A DNA stretch of 53,375 nucleotides from Yoonia ponticola. GTDB taxonomy: Bacteria > Pseudomonadota > Alphaproteobacteria > Rhodobacterales > Rhodobacteraceae. A program made the translations under genes and the position numbers. The stretch covers positions 1 to 53,375 of the forward strand of contig NZ_JACIJM010000017.1 in the NCBI RefSeq assembly GCF_014199395.1, read 5' to 3'. Shown here one piece after another: positions 44,223-53,233 of this stretch; position 1 is the stretch's first letter; each line of letters opens with the position of its first letter. The notes under the pieces were generated by a model, which was not told where the DNA came from, ran no database searches, and saw only the letters and a list, made by a program, of their open reading frames with translations.

Positions 44223-44373
44223 AACAGTCGTCTCACTCGCACAGAACCCGTTTGTGCAGACGTGTAACACAGGTCACGTTGCTTGCGTAATCTCGGGGTC
44301 GGATGAAGGTTTATCAAGACCATCTACGGAAATGATTAAAATACTGGCGACATTCAGCCAAAAAGCGTGCCCG

Positions 44374-46224
44374 TCAAAAGTCGTCACTCAACGCGCCCGC
44401 GTCAATCAAAGCCTGATATTTTTCGCGGTCAAACCACCAGAAATCAACGCCCCGGTTAAAGTCGTATTTCGCGGGTTGATCGGGCATGCCGAAGACGTCC
44501 CAAACGGCGACGCGGTGGGCACCGAGATGCCAGTTACCAATCCAGATATGTTTTGACCGCAGGACACGGTCCAGCGCGCGTGTTGCGGCAATCAACTCGT
44601 CGCGGTTCTTGGCCGAAACCGCCCGTTCGATCAACGCATCGACCACGGGATCAGCAATACCACTGAGATTATTGCTGCCCTCGGACCACGCTGCATCTGA
44701 GCCGTAAAAAGCTCGCAGTTCGGCACCGGGAGTGACGTTGACCTGCCATGCGGTTGAGGACAGATCAAAATCGAATACCTGACGCCGCTCGGTCCACGCA
44801 CTGGGGTCGATCACGTCAAAAGTGGCGTCGATCCCAAGGCTGTTGAGGTTCTCGGTAAAGGGCAGCATCACACGCTCTAGGCTGCGACTACTGTCCGGAA
44901 AATCTAACGACAACACCTCGCCAGCAGCATTGCGTCGCTTGCCGTCATCACCCACGATCCAGCCGGCATCATCCAGTAGTTGTGACGCTTTGCGCATCGC
45001 GGTCCGGTCACGCGGCGACGCGACGCCCGCGTAGGGAATATAAGCCGGTTCGGTAAAAACCTCAGACGGCAATTGATCGCGGAATTCTTCCAACACCGCC
45101 AATTCTGCATCTTTTGCGATGCCCGTCGCCTCCATCTCAGTGTTTTCAAAGAAGCTGTCGTTGCGTGAATAAGTGCCGTAAAACAGCGTCTCATTTGTCC
45201 ATTCGAAATTGAACGCGTATTCAAGCGCTTGGCGCACCCGCACGTCCTGCAAGGCAGGTTTGCGCAGGTTAAACCAAATGCCCTGCGCATTAGCAGGACG
45301 TGCATCAGGCAGGAGCAACTGTTGCACCCAATCACGTTGCGCAGCAGGGAAATCATAGGCCGTCGCCCAAGCAGCCGAGCGATATTCAACCCGCATCAGA
45401 TACTCGCCAGCGGCAAACGCCTCTAATCCTACGGTGTCGTCTGCAAAGTATTCATAAGCGTAGCAGTCAAAGTTGTTCTTCCCTACATTCACGGGCAAGT
45501 CATCCGCCCAGTAATCCGGATCTTTGCAAAATTTGATCGTCCGTGGCGCGTCAATCGTGTCGAGCAGATACGGACCGGACGCCAAAGGCACAGTCATCCA
45601 GCTTTCGTCAAATGGCGTGTCGTCGTAAAAGTGGGCAGGCAATACGGGAAGCTCACCAATATCGCCAGGGAATGCACTGCCCGCACCAGGCGCGAGATCG
45701 ATCCGCACACGTAGATCGGTTTCAGCGGTGACCGTAATCACATCCGAGAGCAGATTACGGTAAAAAGGATGCCCTTCGGTTTTCAGCGCATTGATCGTGA
45801 AGACCACATCTTGGGCCGTGATCTGTATGCCGTCGTGGAAACGCGCATGAGGCCGAATGTTGAAAATAACGTAGGACAAATCGTCGGGATATTCGATGGT
45901 TTCGGCAATCAGCCCGTACAATGCATCGGGCTCATCATACGCATGGACCATCAGACTATCGTACATGTGCTGGCCCACTTCGGGCGCACTGTCGCCTTTG
46001 ATGGTAAAGGTGTTGAGATTGTTAAACGTGGGCGTACCGTAAAGATGCCGCTGGCTCATGGTGCCGCCCTGTGGCGCATCGGGATTTGCATAGTCGAAAT
46101 GTGTGAAATCTGCTTCGTATTTCAGATCACCGAAAGCAGAGTAGCCATGGCTGATCGTCACCTCCGCCAATGATGGCGTCGCAAAGGCGAGTAGAAACAT
46201 CGTCGCGCGGATGTCGAATGTCAT
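44374..46224 (-). CDS. YejA-like peptide/microcin-type ABC solute-binding protein
   Basis: A 616-aa family 5 extracellular solute-binding protein. The signal peptide MTFDIRATMFLLAFATPSLA is followed by SHGYSAFGDLKYEADFTHFDYANPDAPQGG-type sequence, which is characteristic of YejA. LYGLIAETIEYPDDLSYVIFNIRPHARFHDG, DVRVRQALEYAFNFEWTNETLFYG and SSTAWQVNVTPGAELRAFYGSDAA are family markers. GGGAAAG precedes the ATG. The permease and ATPase genes normally next to yejA are absent from the minus strand downstream (the DUF1800 gene follows), so it is an orphan binding protein here. Confidence 0.88.
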   Translation of the reverse strand: MTFDIRATMFLLAFATPSLAEVTISHGYSAFGDLKYEADFTHFDYANPDAPQGGTMSQRHLYGTPTFNNLNTFTIKGDSAPEVGQHMYDSLMVHAYDEPDALYGLIAETIEYPDDLSYVIFNIRPHARFHDGIQITAQDVVFTINALKTEGHPFYRNLLSDVITVTAETDLRVRIDLAPGAGSAFPGDIGELPVLPAHFYDDTPFDESWMTVPLASGPYLLDTIDAPRTIKFCKDPDYWADDLPVNVGKNNFDCYAYEYFADDTVGLEAFAAGEYLMRVEYRSAAWATAYDFPAAQRDWVQQLLLPDARPANAQGIWFNLRKPALQDVRVRQALEYAFNFEWTNETLFYGTYSRNDSFFENTEMEATGIAKDAELAVLEEFRDQLPSEVFTEPAYIPYAGVASPRDRTAMRKASQLLDDAGWIVGDDGKRRNAAGEVLSLDFPDSSRSLERVMLPFTENLNSLGIDATFDVIDPSAWTERRQVFDFDLSSTAWQVNVTPGAELRAFYGSDAAWSEGSNNLSGIADPVVDALIERAVSAKNRDELIAATRALDRVLRSKHIWIGNWHLGAHRVAVWDVFGMPDQPAKYDFNRGVDFWWFDREKYQALIDAGALSDDF

Positions 46225-46576
46225 TTATGCTTTCCCAAATATATGCGGACAGGACAGTGCTATGTTGCGATCGTGTCAAGAGCGTTCGTTTCACTGCGGG
46301 TTTTCAGATCGGCAAATGGGTTGGACTTGCGGTGGCAGGCAGTAGCCGCCCATGCATACGATGAAAACCTTAAGCTCAACGCCCCTGCCCGATGGAAAAT
46401 AAAGCCAACGAGAGCGTCGTCGCGCCCGTCGTAATTCTTGTCGAACTACCCGCAAAACGCATCAATTCCTTACAACGCAAGGCATCCAACCCATTGCCGG
46501 AGCACACAAATTCACGCGATTGGGGCGGCGGTTTACATTGAATGCTATAACGTGTCCGATTTTTGAAAATATGTGG
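46225..46576. other. Intergenic region between the binding-protein gene and tRNA-Arg
   Basis: About 350 bp without a recognisable gene. It must contain the promoter of the YejA-like gene. The right part becomes AT-rich before the tRNA promoter. Confidence 0.4.
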
Positions 46577-46605
46577 TTGACGCTATCTCACCACGGGCCT
46601 ATAGC
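46577..46605 (+). promoter_or_regulatory. Sigma-70 promoter of tRNA-Arg
   Basis: TTGACG (46577-46582), 17-bp spacer, TATAGC (46600-46605), nine bases before the first tRNA base. Boxes and spacing are near consensus. Confidence 0.8.
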
Positions 46606-46614
46606 ACCCAAGAC

Positions 46615-46691
46615 GGATTGGTAGCTCAGTTGGATAGAGTACTTGACTACGAATCAAGGGGTCGGGGGTTCGAATCCTCCCCAGTCCGCCA
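46615..46691 (+). tRNA. tRNA-Arg (anticodon ACG), CCA encoded
   Basis: 77 nt. The acceptor stem GGATTGG/CCAGTCC has one G-T pair. The D arm reads GCTC-AGTTGGATA-GAGT, the anticodon stem CTTGA/TCAAG encloses loop CTACGAA with anticodon ACG, and the T arm GGGGG-TTCGAAT-CCTCC is regular. Discriminator G and CCA follow at 46688-46691. The ACG anticodon is normally edited to ICG and reads CGU/CGC/CGA. A change in base composition and gene quality begins directly after it. Confidence 0.95.
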
Positions 46692-46696
46692 CTTAC

Positions 46697-46728
46697 CACT
46701 TGTCAGACGACAAAGTGATTTTCCTTTT
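46697..46728 (+). terminator. Rho-independent terminator after tRNA-Arg
   Basis: CACTTGTC pairs with GACAAAGTG (one bulged A) around AGAC at 46697-46717, followed by ATTTTCCTTTT. It starts 6 bp after the encoded CCA and would end the tRNA transcript. Confidence 0.7.
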
Positions 46729-46860
46729 GCTGCGAAAATTTCCTTTTAAGTCGCAAGTAGCTGCCTTGATCAAAAATCGGGTGGTTTACACTTGAGGGCT
46801 GACTACTATCTGTGATGCAGCTTATGGCGAGCCGCGAGGCAAGTCTCCAGAGGTCCCGCC

Positions 46861-47100
46861 CTAGCTTGATTTTTTCCAATAGCCTTCCTTTTTTGGCCGC
46901 GAGTGCTCGCCACACTCGATGCTCGGAGGCTTTTTGCACCTGTGGGCTTTATAAATATCCGCGTTGCAGCCATGGGTGTACCGGGCGTCAAACATCTGGA
47001 TCCGCTCGCCACTATCGATTGACACGAACGGCCCTAACCGGACGTTGGCCACGTTATCTCGATGCTGCAATTGCAGCCCGCATAGCGGACATTGTCCCAT
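46861..47100 (-). CDS. Possible small cysteine-rich protein
   Basis: A 79-aa frame that starts MGQCPLCGLQLQHRD, with a CxxC pair and further cysteines (HGCNAD, HRCKKPP, IECGEH) that could form a zinc knuckle. The Shine-Dalgarno is poor (GGAATG about 10 bp upstream). I do not recognise the protein. The cysteine pairs are the only argument that it is real; it lies in otherwise gene-free DNA downstream of a tRNA. It could be a fragment. Confidence 0.3.
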   Translation of the reverse strand: MGQCPLCGLQLQHRDNVANVRLGPFVSIDSGERIQMFDARYTHGCNADIYKAHRCKKPPSIECGEHSRPKKEGYWKKSS

Positions 47101-47314
47101 AAGCGCAGCATTCCATCAAGCTGGATGACTGCATCGCGGACCTTGTTGCCGTTCGATGAAGACGCCTCAATGTCCGGTTTGGCAAACTGTTCTACAAACG
47201 GTGGTTTTTGGAGCGATTAGACTCTTACCGCGAATGTCCGATTGTCTGATCCATCGTGAGCTTTCATATATGGTGGTATAGAAAGACCAACAATGTTCAA
47301 CGAAGAGGGTCGAT

Positions 47315-47830
47315 ATGGAAAATGACAGCAATGATCGTGACAAAGGCGATGACGTTTACCTTGTGCGCGCAGCCGAGATTGAAACTGCGGAGGGACTCTC
47401 CAAGGCCCATTTTCTGAATTCAAATGCGAAACGAGTGAACAAATCGTTGGGTGATTTAACAGGACTCACTGGCTTTGGCTTTCATATCATAGAGGTCGAA
47501 CCCGGTTGCGAAACCACCGAGTATCATCTTCATCACCACGAAGACGAATGCGTTTATGTGCTTGATGGCGATGCAACTGCACTTATCGGCGACGAGGAAC
47601 ACCCTATCAGTTCGGGCGACTTCATAGGATACCGAAAGGGCGGAGTGGCCCATACAATTCGTAATACCGGAGATCGCAATTTGCGGTGCATCGTGGTTGG
47701 TGAACGTCTGTCGCATGATGTGGGCGATTACCCACACAAGAAGATGCGCATATATAGGAATGCTGGGCTACCTTGGAGTGTGGTCAATCATGATGCCATC
47801 AAGGAGCCTCGAAACGTGGGAAAAAAATAG
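47315..47830 (+). CDS. Cupin-domain protein
   Basis: A 171-aa protein with one cupin barrel at about residues 55-135. The metal-binding motif 1 is YHLHHHEDECVYVLDGDATALIGDEE (spanning H, H, E) and motif 2 is GDFIGYRKGGVAHTIRNTG (His). The C-terminal tail YPHKKMRIYRNAGLPWSVVN is seen in a group of cupins annotated as sugar-isomerase-like or auxin-binding-like. GAGGG sits 6 bp before the ATG. It stands alone between non-coding stretches. Function unknown. Confidence 0.82.
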   Translation: MENDSNDRDKGDDVYLVRAAEIETAEGLSKAHFLNSNAKRVNKSLGDLTGLTGFGFHIIEVEPGCETTEYHLHHHEDECVYVLDGDATALIGDEEHPISSGDFIGYRKGGVAHTIRNTGDRNLRCIVVGERLSHDVGDYPHKKMRIYRNAGLPWSVVNHDAIKEPRNVGKK

Positions 47831-47942
47831 AGCGGAATTACACTGCTAAGCGGACCTTTGATATCCTTCCAAAACCCTCCTTTGTGAATGGTCATCAACC
47901 TGCATATTGATTTTAGTGTGCTTAGGTGATTTGGCCTTCATA

Positions 47943-48266
47943 ATGAAAAATATCTTTGTTGCGATTTCCTTTATCCTGCCCGCGACATCTGTCTTTGCGG
48001 CGACCCACGACGTTGAAGCCGCTTCTTATCGCGAACATTTAACGTTTATATGTTATATGTTTGGCACCAGCGTCACTCTGGAAGACTGGGACCAAGCGAC
48101 TACTGCTCATGAAAATGTTGCGCAATATGCTCGGGCTGATGGTGCTTCCGTTAAATACATGCAAGCCATGCGTCACGCGGGCATCGCCCGCGCAGAGGCA
48201 GTCATGGAAGAATGGGTGGATCGCAGCGAGGCTCGGCTGACCTGTAACGATGTTCACGGTGGATGA
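47943..48266 (+). CDS. Small exported protein, unknown
   Basis: About 107 aa. Met at 47943 gives MKNIFVAISFILPATSVFA, a good signal peptide cleaved before ATHD. The mature part is short, with two cysteines and a helical region (TTAHENVAQYARADGASVKYMQAMRHAGIARAEAVMEEW). I do not recognise a family. A frame from 47907 would place extra residues before the signal and is less likely. No partner is evident. Confidence 0.55.
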   Translation: MKNIFVAISFILPATSVFAATHDVEAASYREHLTFICYMFGTSVTLEDWDQATTAHENVAQYARADGASVKYMQAMRHAGIARAEAVMEEWVDRSEARLTCNDVHGG

Positions 48267-48320
48267 CCCCAGAACGTCCCATGATCTGCGCAAAATTTAT
48301 AAAATCGGCAAACCACTTCA

Positions 48321-48599
48321 ATGCTGAAGAGTATAGTAAAACGAGCGACGAGCATGCTTGGATACGGTATGGCGTGGGGCGTTGGCGGATGGTAGTTGCC
48401 CAACTTTCTTGCCCGCGTTGGTCAAGAGGTTGCTGGGCGTATGCGCGCACGCGTTGTTCAGGAGTTAACGACAACCTTTGCAAATGACTGCTCTGATGAG
48501 ATTTCGCTTGCCGATGCGCTACGGGCCGAAGTCGTGGCGCGCTACAATGCCAAAAAGACGGGTGCAAAGCTCCTCATCAATCCGCAGCTTCCGATGTGA
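48321..48599 (+). pseudogene. Small membrane-like ORF interrupted by an in-frame TAG
   Basis: A single frame reads MLKSIVKRATSMLGYGMAWGVGGW, then TAG at 48393-48395, then continues without any other stop as LPNFLARVGQEVAGRMRARVVQEL and on to QLPM at 48599, for 92 codons. Both halves have protein-like composition: a basic start with a Gly-rich hydrophobic segment, then an amphipathic Arg/Glu helix. The codon after the stop is TTG, so re-initiation is possible. Most likely a nonsense mutation; a readthrough gene or a sequencing error is less likely. No family recognised. Confidence 0.45.
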
Positions 48600-49093
48600 C
48601 GCGATTGCTGGATAAATTGCCAACATCCGCTCCGACACTTCCGTGTGTTGGGGCGTGAGCTGCGTCCAATTTCTCTTTGGCGGACAAAGTGAGCTTTCGC
48701 TGAGACTGCTCTAAGAGCTTTCTGAGAATGTGTTTCTTGGCCACCTCGTTTGCGCGGCAGTTCAACACTATAGCACTTGCCGCAATTATCCCCTTGCGAG
48801 TGCAACCGGCACGGTGACAGCAATTCACTGTGCTGGCTCGAGGGGGCCTTCCGCACCGCATCATTGAATGAATCTACAATCTCTTACCACTTGAATGTCG
48901 GCTGTCGCCGTTGAAAATATCACATCGCGCACATTCAGCGAATGACTGGTCTCCGCCCTTGGTGAATGATCCCGCTTCACGGCCCAGAGCGGACTTTGAT
49001 AACGTTGCAAGTAGCCGGGGTGCAGCTTTCGCATTGCTGACATTCATTTTTCGCAAAGCATCGGCCGGACTTGGGCTAAATCATTTCGATCTA
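48600..49093. other. Non-coding or decayed stretch left of the ATPase gene
   Basis: About 490 bp. A minus-strand frame near 48577-48864 has a helical part but no start signal or family match. Around 48971-49020 there is GAGCGGACTTT-type sequence of the sort often seen in Roseobacter intergenic regions. I see no convincing gene. Confidence 0.35.
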
Positions 49094-51742
49094 TCAATGA
49101 TACTCTACGCCATCCTTCAATTCGGCAATGAAAGCGCGTTCTCCGCCAAGATCAGAAAATGCGCGTGTTCGGCAGCTCAATACGATGATCTGTTGGTCAC
49201 GAGCGATCTGGGCCAGCATATTGAACATAGTTGAAATTCGCTCATCGTCAGTGTGAACCAAAGCGTCATCCAATATAATTGGTACATGATTTCCGTGCTT
49301 TGCAAATAACCTTGCAAATGCAAGTCGCGTGAGGATCGCAATCTGCTCAAATGCCCCGCCAGACAAGGCGCCGATCCTGTCCGTCACACCATCTCGAGTT
49401 ATCGTATCAATCAAAAGCTTGTCAGGGTCTATTTGAAAGTCTGCGCCAGCATGTAGTTGTCGCAGCAAAGGGAGCAGTTCCTTGCGGACAGGTTCAAAAT
49501 AAGTCTCTTGCGCATCTGTTCTGGCGGCATCGAGATGTTCAACCAGCAGCCTTAAGGCTTTTACATGATCTTCAAATTGAGCGGCACGTTCTTTGGCACG
49601 AAGCAACTTTCCCGAAACCTCAGCCAGTTTTTCCTCAACGGAACCCTCAGTTTGCGTTTGTATGGCTCCATCGAGTCTGGCCAGATCACGTTCCAGTCGA
49701 TGGATTTCTTTTCTGTCTTCGTTGTCCGCTTGCACTGCCCGTTCATGCAGAGAGATTGCAGCCGAAAGGTCCGCGGAGGCTACCTGCAGCGCTTCAAGTT
49801 TAGTGCGTTCCTCCACGATTTCAGCTTCCTTGGCCTCTTTAGCTTTTGTAAGACCGTCCAGAGCCTCGTTTTCGCCCTCTGATACCGCAAGCTCTTCTTG
49901 ATCTGAACGCAACCTGAGCGAAAGTACTTCGACCTCGGTCAATGCACTTGCTTGCGTGGCCAACTCCTCTTGCAGCGGAGACAGTTCTTCACGTAGCTGC
50001 GCAATAACTTCATCAAGACTTGAAATGCCTCTTTCTTTCGCCTCTGACGAGATTTTTTCTTGCCCACTGTTTGCTGCAAACATAGCAAACTGGTCTATTG
50101 GATGGCTCAGCTCATCGCAAAGCGTGGCCCACTCCCTCTCAATCGCTTCCAGGCCGTCAGGTGCCAATGCCCTGATTTGCAGCTGAGCGGCCTGATGGTC
50201 CTGTGTCGCCTTTCGCCACGTCGCGTGTGCCTGCCGTGCCGCAACGACTGTTCCTAAACCCAGTGATAGCAATTCATTATCGAGCTCCGATTGTAGTGCC
50301 TCTGGATCGGCTATCCCTTGCCCAACACCTTCAGCGGGTTGCAACGACATCGTTCCAAAACCGGGCAGTTTCACAGTCAGTTTTTGATCAATCAGGCGAT
50401 ATTCACCATTCGGGATATCCGTACTGTCAATATTTGCAGGTGATGTGTCCGCTGACACAGTGAACCGAGCGAATTGAATTTTACGTGTCTCAATTGCGAT
50501 ATCTCGGCGACGCTCAAGGTCAGACAACCTATCGACGACTGCCTCCGTGATCTCATCACTGTCCAAATTAACGGCCGCATCGCTGAGCTGTTGCTTCGGG
50601 GCTTTCAACTGCTGCGATAGATCAGACAGCGTAGCCAAACGTTTGCGCTTGTCGGTCTCGCGCTCGGACTTTCGGATTTGTCTTAGTTCCTCAGTTTGAG
50701 TGCGGCGGTCTTGTTCATGTTCGCTGATCTTGGTTTGTAATTTGGTGATGTCGTCTTGGGCTTTTGATTTGGCATCACGGGCCTCTTTAACAGCGGTTTC
50801 CTTTACGGCGATCTCGTCCGCAATCGCCTTGCGCCGATCCTGGTTGTCTGTGATGATTTTGATGTCTCGTTCAAGGCCTTGTTCCTCATTGCGAAGAATC
50901 TGAATGTCCTTTTGCGCCGCCTGCACTTTGCGGTCATGTTCCCGCGTTGCTGTAAGCTGCTCTTCTGCCTTGGCTATCGCATCGGTTCTCAAGACGCGAA
51001 GTTCAGGCGCTTGCAGTTCACGAAGACGGGTTGCGACCCGCCTTTTCAAACCCAAATCATTACTGAGGGCTGCAACTAAATTAGCTAGCTTGTCATTTTC
51101 TTCGCTCAGCTGGTCTATGCGGTCTACGGCGTCTTTCCACTGGCTGCCCGCTTTTGGCTTGTCTTGCTTAGTGCTGATGGCATCAAGGTCTTGTTTGCAG
51201 CGCTGGACAATGCTGTCCATACGACGTCCGCCCGTTACCGCATCGATCTGACCCCGCACGCTCGACATGACATTCCTGCGTGCGTCAATTCCATCAGGGC
51301 TGACGTCCACACCAATAGTGCCCTGACGAACCCATAGCAGTCCGAAAGGTCCGTTATTTACCGTCAGAATGTTTTGCTGAATCCACTGCTCAGCATCGTC
51401 TGCTTGTTTCAGGATCGTACCGTTTGCCATTGCAGTGATCGTTACGGACGATCCGGCCTTCTTCAAGTTAAAGACCTTCTCGATAAGGTAATTCTCGCCG
51501 TCGAGTTCTATCTCGACGGCGATCCGCATTGCCCCACCGGAATACGGTTGCATTTCTTTCAGTTCCTTCCTGCCCGATCCGTATTCATAGAAAAATAAAG
51601 CGTGAAGCGCGTCGAAAAAAGTACTTTTGCCGTTTTCGTTTTCAGCTGAAATAGTTGTTAAGCCATCACCGAAAGGCCCGAGCACAGCAGTCCTGTTCGC
51701 AAATCGGCGGACATTATGCAGGGTGAGTTTACGTAGTTTCAC
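49094..51742 (-). CDS. SbcC/YhaN-like AAA ATPase with long coiled coils
   Basis: An 882-aa ABC-type ATPase resembling SbcC/Rad50 or YhaN. Walker A is AENENGKST (about residues 33-41). Long coiled coils fill about 190-400 and 560-760. Between them lies a compact region (about 420-520: IPNGEYRLIDQKLTVKLPGFG). The signature is LSGGAFEQIAILTRLAFARL and Walker B VPIILDDALVHTDDERI. The CxxC zinc hook of classic SbcC/Rad50 is not seen, which favours the YhaN-like subgroup. It overlaps the nuclease gene by 4 bp (ATGA), so the two form a complex. Probably DNA end processing or repair. Confidence 0.85.
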   Translation of the reverse strand: MKLRKLTLHNVRRFANRTAVLGPFGDGLTTISAENENGKSTFFDALHALFFYEYGSGRKELKEMQPYSGGAMRIAVEIELDGENYLIEKVFNLKKAGSSVTITAMANGTILKQADDAEQWIQQNILTVNNGPFGLLWVRQGTIGVDVSPDGIDARRNVMSSVRGQIDAVTGGRRMDSIVQRCKQDLDAISTKQDKPKAGSQWKDAVDRIDQLSEENDKLANLVAALSNDLGLKRRVATRLRELQAPELRVLRTDAIAKAEEQLTATREHDRKVQAAQKDIQILRNEEQGLERDIKIITDNQDRRKAIADEIAVKETAVKEARDAKSKAQDDITKLQTKISEHEQDRRTQTEELRQIRKSERETDKRKRLATLSDLSQQLKAPKQQLSDAAVNLDSDEITEAVVDRLSDLERRRDIAIETRKIQFARFTVSADTSPANIDSTDIPNGEYRLIDQKLTVKLPGFGTMSLQPAEGVGQGIADPEALQSELDNELLSLGLGTVVAARQAHATWRKATQDHQAAQLQIRALAPDGLEAIEREWATLCDELSHPIDQFAMFAANSGQEKISSEAKERGISSLDEVIAQLREELSPLQEELATQASALTEVEVLSLRLRSDQEELAVSEGENEALDGLTKAKEAKEAEIVEERTKLEALQVASADLSAAISLHERAVQADNEDRKEIHRLERDLARLDGAIQTQTEGSVEEKLAEVSGKLLRAKERAAQFEDHVKALRLLVEHLDAARTDAQETYFEPVRKELLPLLRQLHAGADFQIDPDKLLIDTITRDGVTDRIGALSGGAFEQIAILTRLAFARLFAKHGNHVPIILDDALVHTDDERISTMFNMLAQIARDQQIIVLSCRTRAFSDLGGERAFIAELKDGVEYH

Positions 51743-52854
51743 GTCGTGATCTCTTGCGCCAGATGGAACAGATGTGACAGCGCCATCCGAGCGATACGTG
51801 CGTCGTCCTCGGTTCGGCCTTCCACCGATGTCACCTCAAAAATACTCTGTGCGGCCACTCGCAACGCACCCGTTTCAGCTATCAGGTTTAGATCATCCGG
51901 ATTTTGCTCAACGCCTACTTTCATTAAGTTGGCCTCGAAAAAGTGAAAGTCATCAGCGATGTTTCGGCAAGCGGTTTGCAATGCGGCAAGCTCGGACAAG
52001 CCCAAACGGCCTGTCCCAAAAAACCGCACAAGTGCAAAGCTACGATCATCCTTGGGCAGCGCTTCTTCCAAAACAGCCACCGGATCATTGCCCGGAAAGA
52101 ACCCAACTTCGATGCGGTGCCACGCGTACCTTCCCAGCGGAACCTGTTCGACACGAGGAGTGTCACCCTGCCCATCGATCTCAACAAGTAAAACACCTGC
52201 AGCTGCGTGACCTTTGAAACCATCCGCCTCAGGTGCGCCTGCATACCACGTCCGCGATGTGACACGCATTTGCCCATGCCAATCACCGAGCGCCAGATAA
52301 TCAAGGTTTGACGTCTCGGCGCGATCTGGCGGAATTGTCGCCAGCCCGCCGTCTTCTGATCCAAAATCCGTCACGCCGCCGTGGGCCAAACCAATCCGCA
52401 TGCGGACACCGGTTTCGGCGGTATCCATCCATTCTGTCAGGTCGTAGCCTGGCGCTCTGACTGACGGAGGCGCTGGAAGGATCGCAACGTCAGTGCCGAT
52501 TTCAACGACCTGAGGGGAGGTCGCTAAGATCACGTTGTCAGGCCTGTCTCGCTCCAAACGTTCCCAAAGATCAACGGCTGCCAAAGAATCGTGGTTACCC
52601 GGCAGCCAGACCCAAGTCAGATCAGGAAATGCAGCCATCGCATCTAACGCGCGTTTCACCAGCCTTGATGGTGGGGCCTCGGCATCAAAAGTATCGCCCG
52701 CGATCACAACAAAGTCCGCGCCGTGGTCAACGGCGAGAGCACCTATTGCTTTCAATGTTTCGAGGCGCGCTGTCTTCAATGAGGCGCGTGTATCTTCATC
52801 GAAGTTACCGAAGGGCTTACCCAGATGGACATCCGCAACATGAACAAAGCGCAT
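51739..52854 (-). CDS. SbcD/YhaO-like metallophosphoesterase nuclease
   Basis: A 371-aa exonuclease subunit. The phosphoesterase motifs are in order: RFVHVADVHLGKPF (DxH), VVIAGDTFDAEAPP (GD), WVWLPGNHDSL (GNHD), RIGLAHGGV and YLALGDWHGQM (GDxH). The capping domain makes up the C-terminal third. ATG at 52854 with GGGAGG upstream is preferred over a TTG at 52875. Transcribed before its ATPase partner. Together they resemble the Bacillus YhaO-YhaN pair and the Mre11-Rad50 system; a role in defence against foreign DNA is possible given the surrounding island. Confidence 0.87.
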   Translation of the reverse strand: MRFVHVADVHLGKPFGNFDEDTRASLKTARLETLKAIGALAVDHGADFVVIAGDTFDAEAPPSRLVKRALDAMAAFPDLTWVWLPGNHDSLAAVDLWERLERDRPDNVILATSPQVVEIGTDVAILPAPPSVRAPGYDLTEWMDTAETGVRMRIGLAHGGVTDFGSEDGGLATIPPDRAETSNLDYLALGDWHGQMRVTSRTWYAGAPEADGFKGHAAAGVLLVEIDGQGDTPRVEQVPLGRYAWHRIEVGFFPGNDPVAVLEEALPKDDRSFALVRFFGTGRLGLSELAALQTACRNIADDFHFFEANLMKVGVEQNPDDLNLIAETGALRVAAQSIFEVTSVEGRTEDDARIARMALSHLFHLAQEITT

Positions 52855-52974
52855 TCTAAACAGTACCTCCCGCAATCAATTCTGAAAAATTAACACCATA
52901 AACCCGAGTGCCTTGCAACTTCAAACAACCCGTGACTTATTGACGTTGAATAAATAAAAAATCGTGAACTTTGT

Positions 52975-53166
52975 ATGCCCTATGTAAATTCATCTGCAAT
53001 GTCGCGTGTCGAATGGGATAGTGGCACACTTTCGATCTGGTTCACAGGCTCGGGAAAGTACCATTACTACAATGTCCCAGAAGCGCTCTATGAGAGCTTA
53101 CTTGAAGCACGGTCCAAGGGAACTTTTTAACGATCACGTCCGTGATCAGTATGGCGCTTGACTGAG
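52975..53166 (+). pseudogene. KTSC-domain protein with +1 frameshift
   Basis: The frame starting MPYVNSSAMSRVEWDSG has the KTSC fold (strands LSIWFTGSGKYHYYNVP, helix EALYESLLEARSKG). It stops at TAA (53128-53130) directly after GTF, where the family continues with (F)FNxxIRDxY. Reading +1 from the T5 run gives AACGATCACGTCCGTGATCAG, i.e. NDHVRDQYGA and then TGA at 53161-53163, the expected tail. So the gene is either broken by an indel in a T run, or uses +1 slippage on TTT-T before TAA, or the run was misread. Confidence 0.65.
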
Positions 53167-53233
53167 TAGCCCCAGCTCAAATTGGGTTTGGGCGGCTTAT
53201 TTGAAACACTTATATTCATGCGTTGGCGTTCAC

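Larger units (their letters stand above)
46692..47314. other. AT-rich gap after tRNA-Arg
   Basis: Apart from the terminator and one weak small frame (46861-47100) this 620-bp stretch has no supportable gene. Remnants such as GCCAAACCGGACATTGAG on the minus strand (about 47167-47184) look like degenerate sequence rather than coding. It behaves like decayed or non-coding island DNA. Confidence 0.4.

Noticed and set aside
48577..48864. 95-aa minus-strand frame with a helical middle
   Set aside because: No start signal, no family, and it overlaps the amber-interrupted ORF; kept only as part of the gap description.
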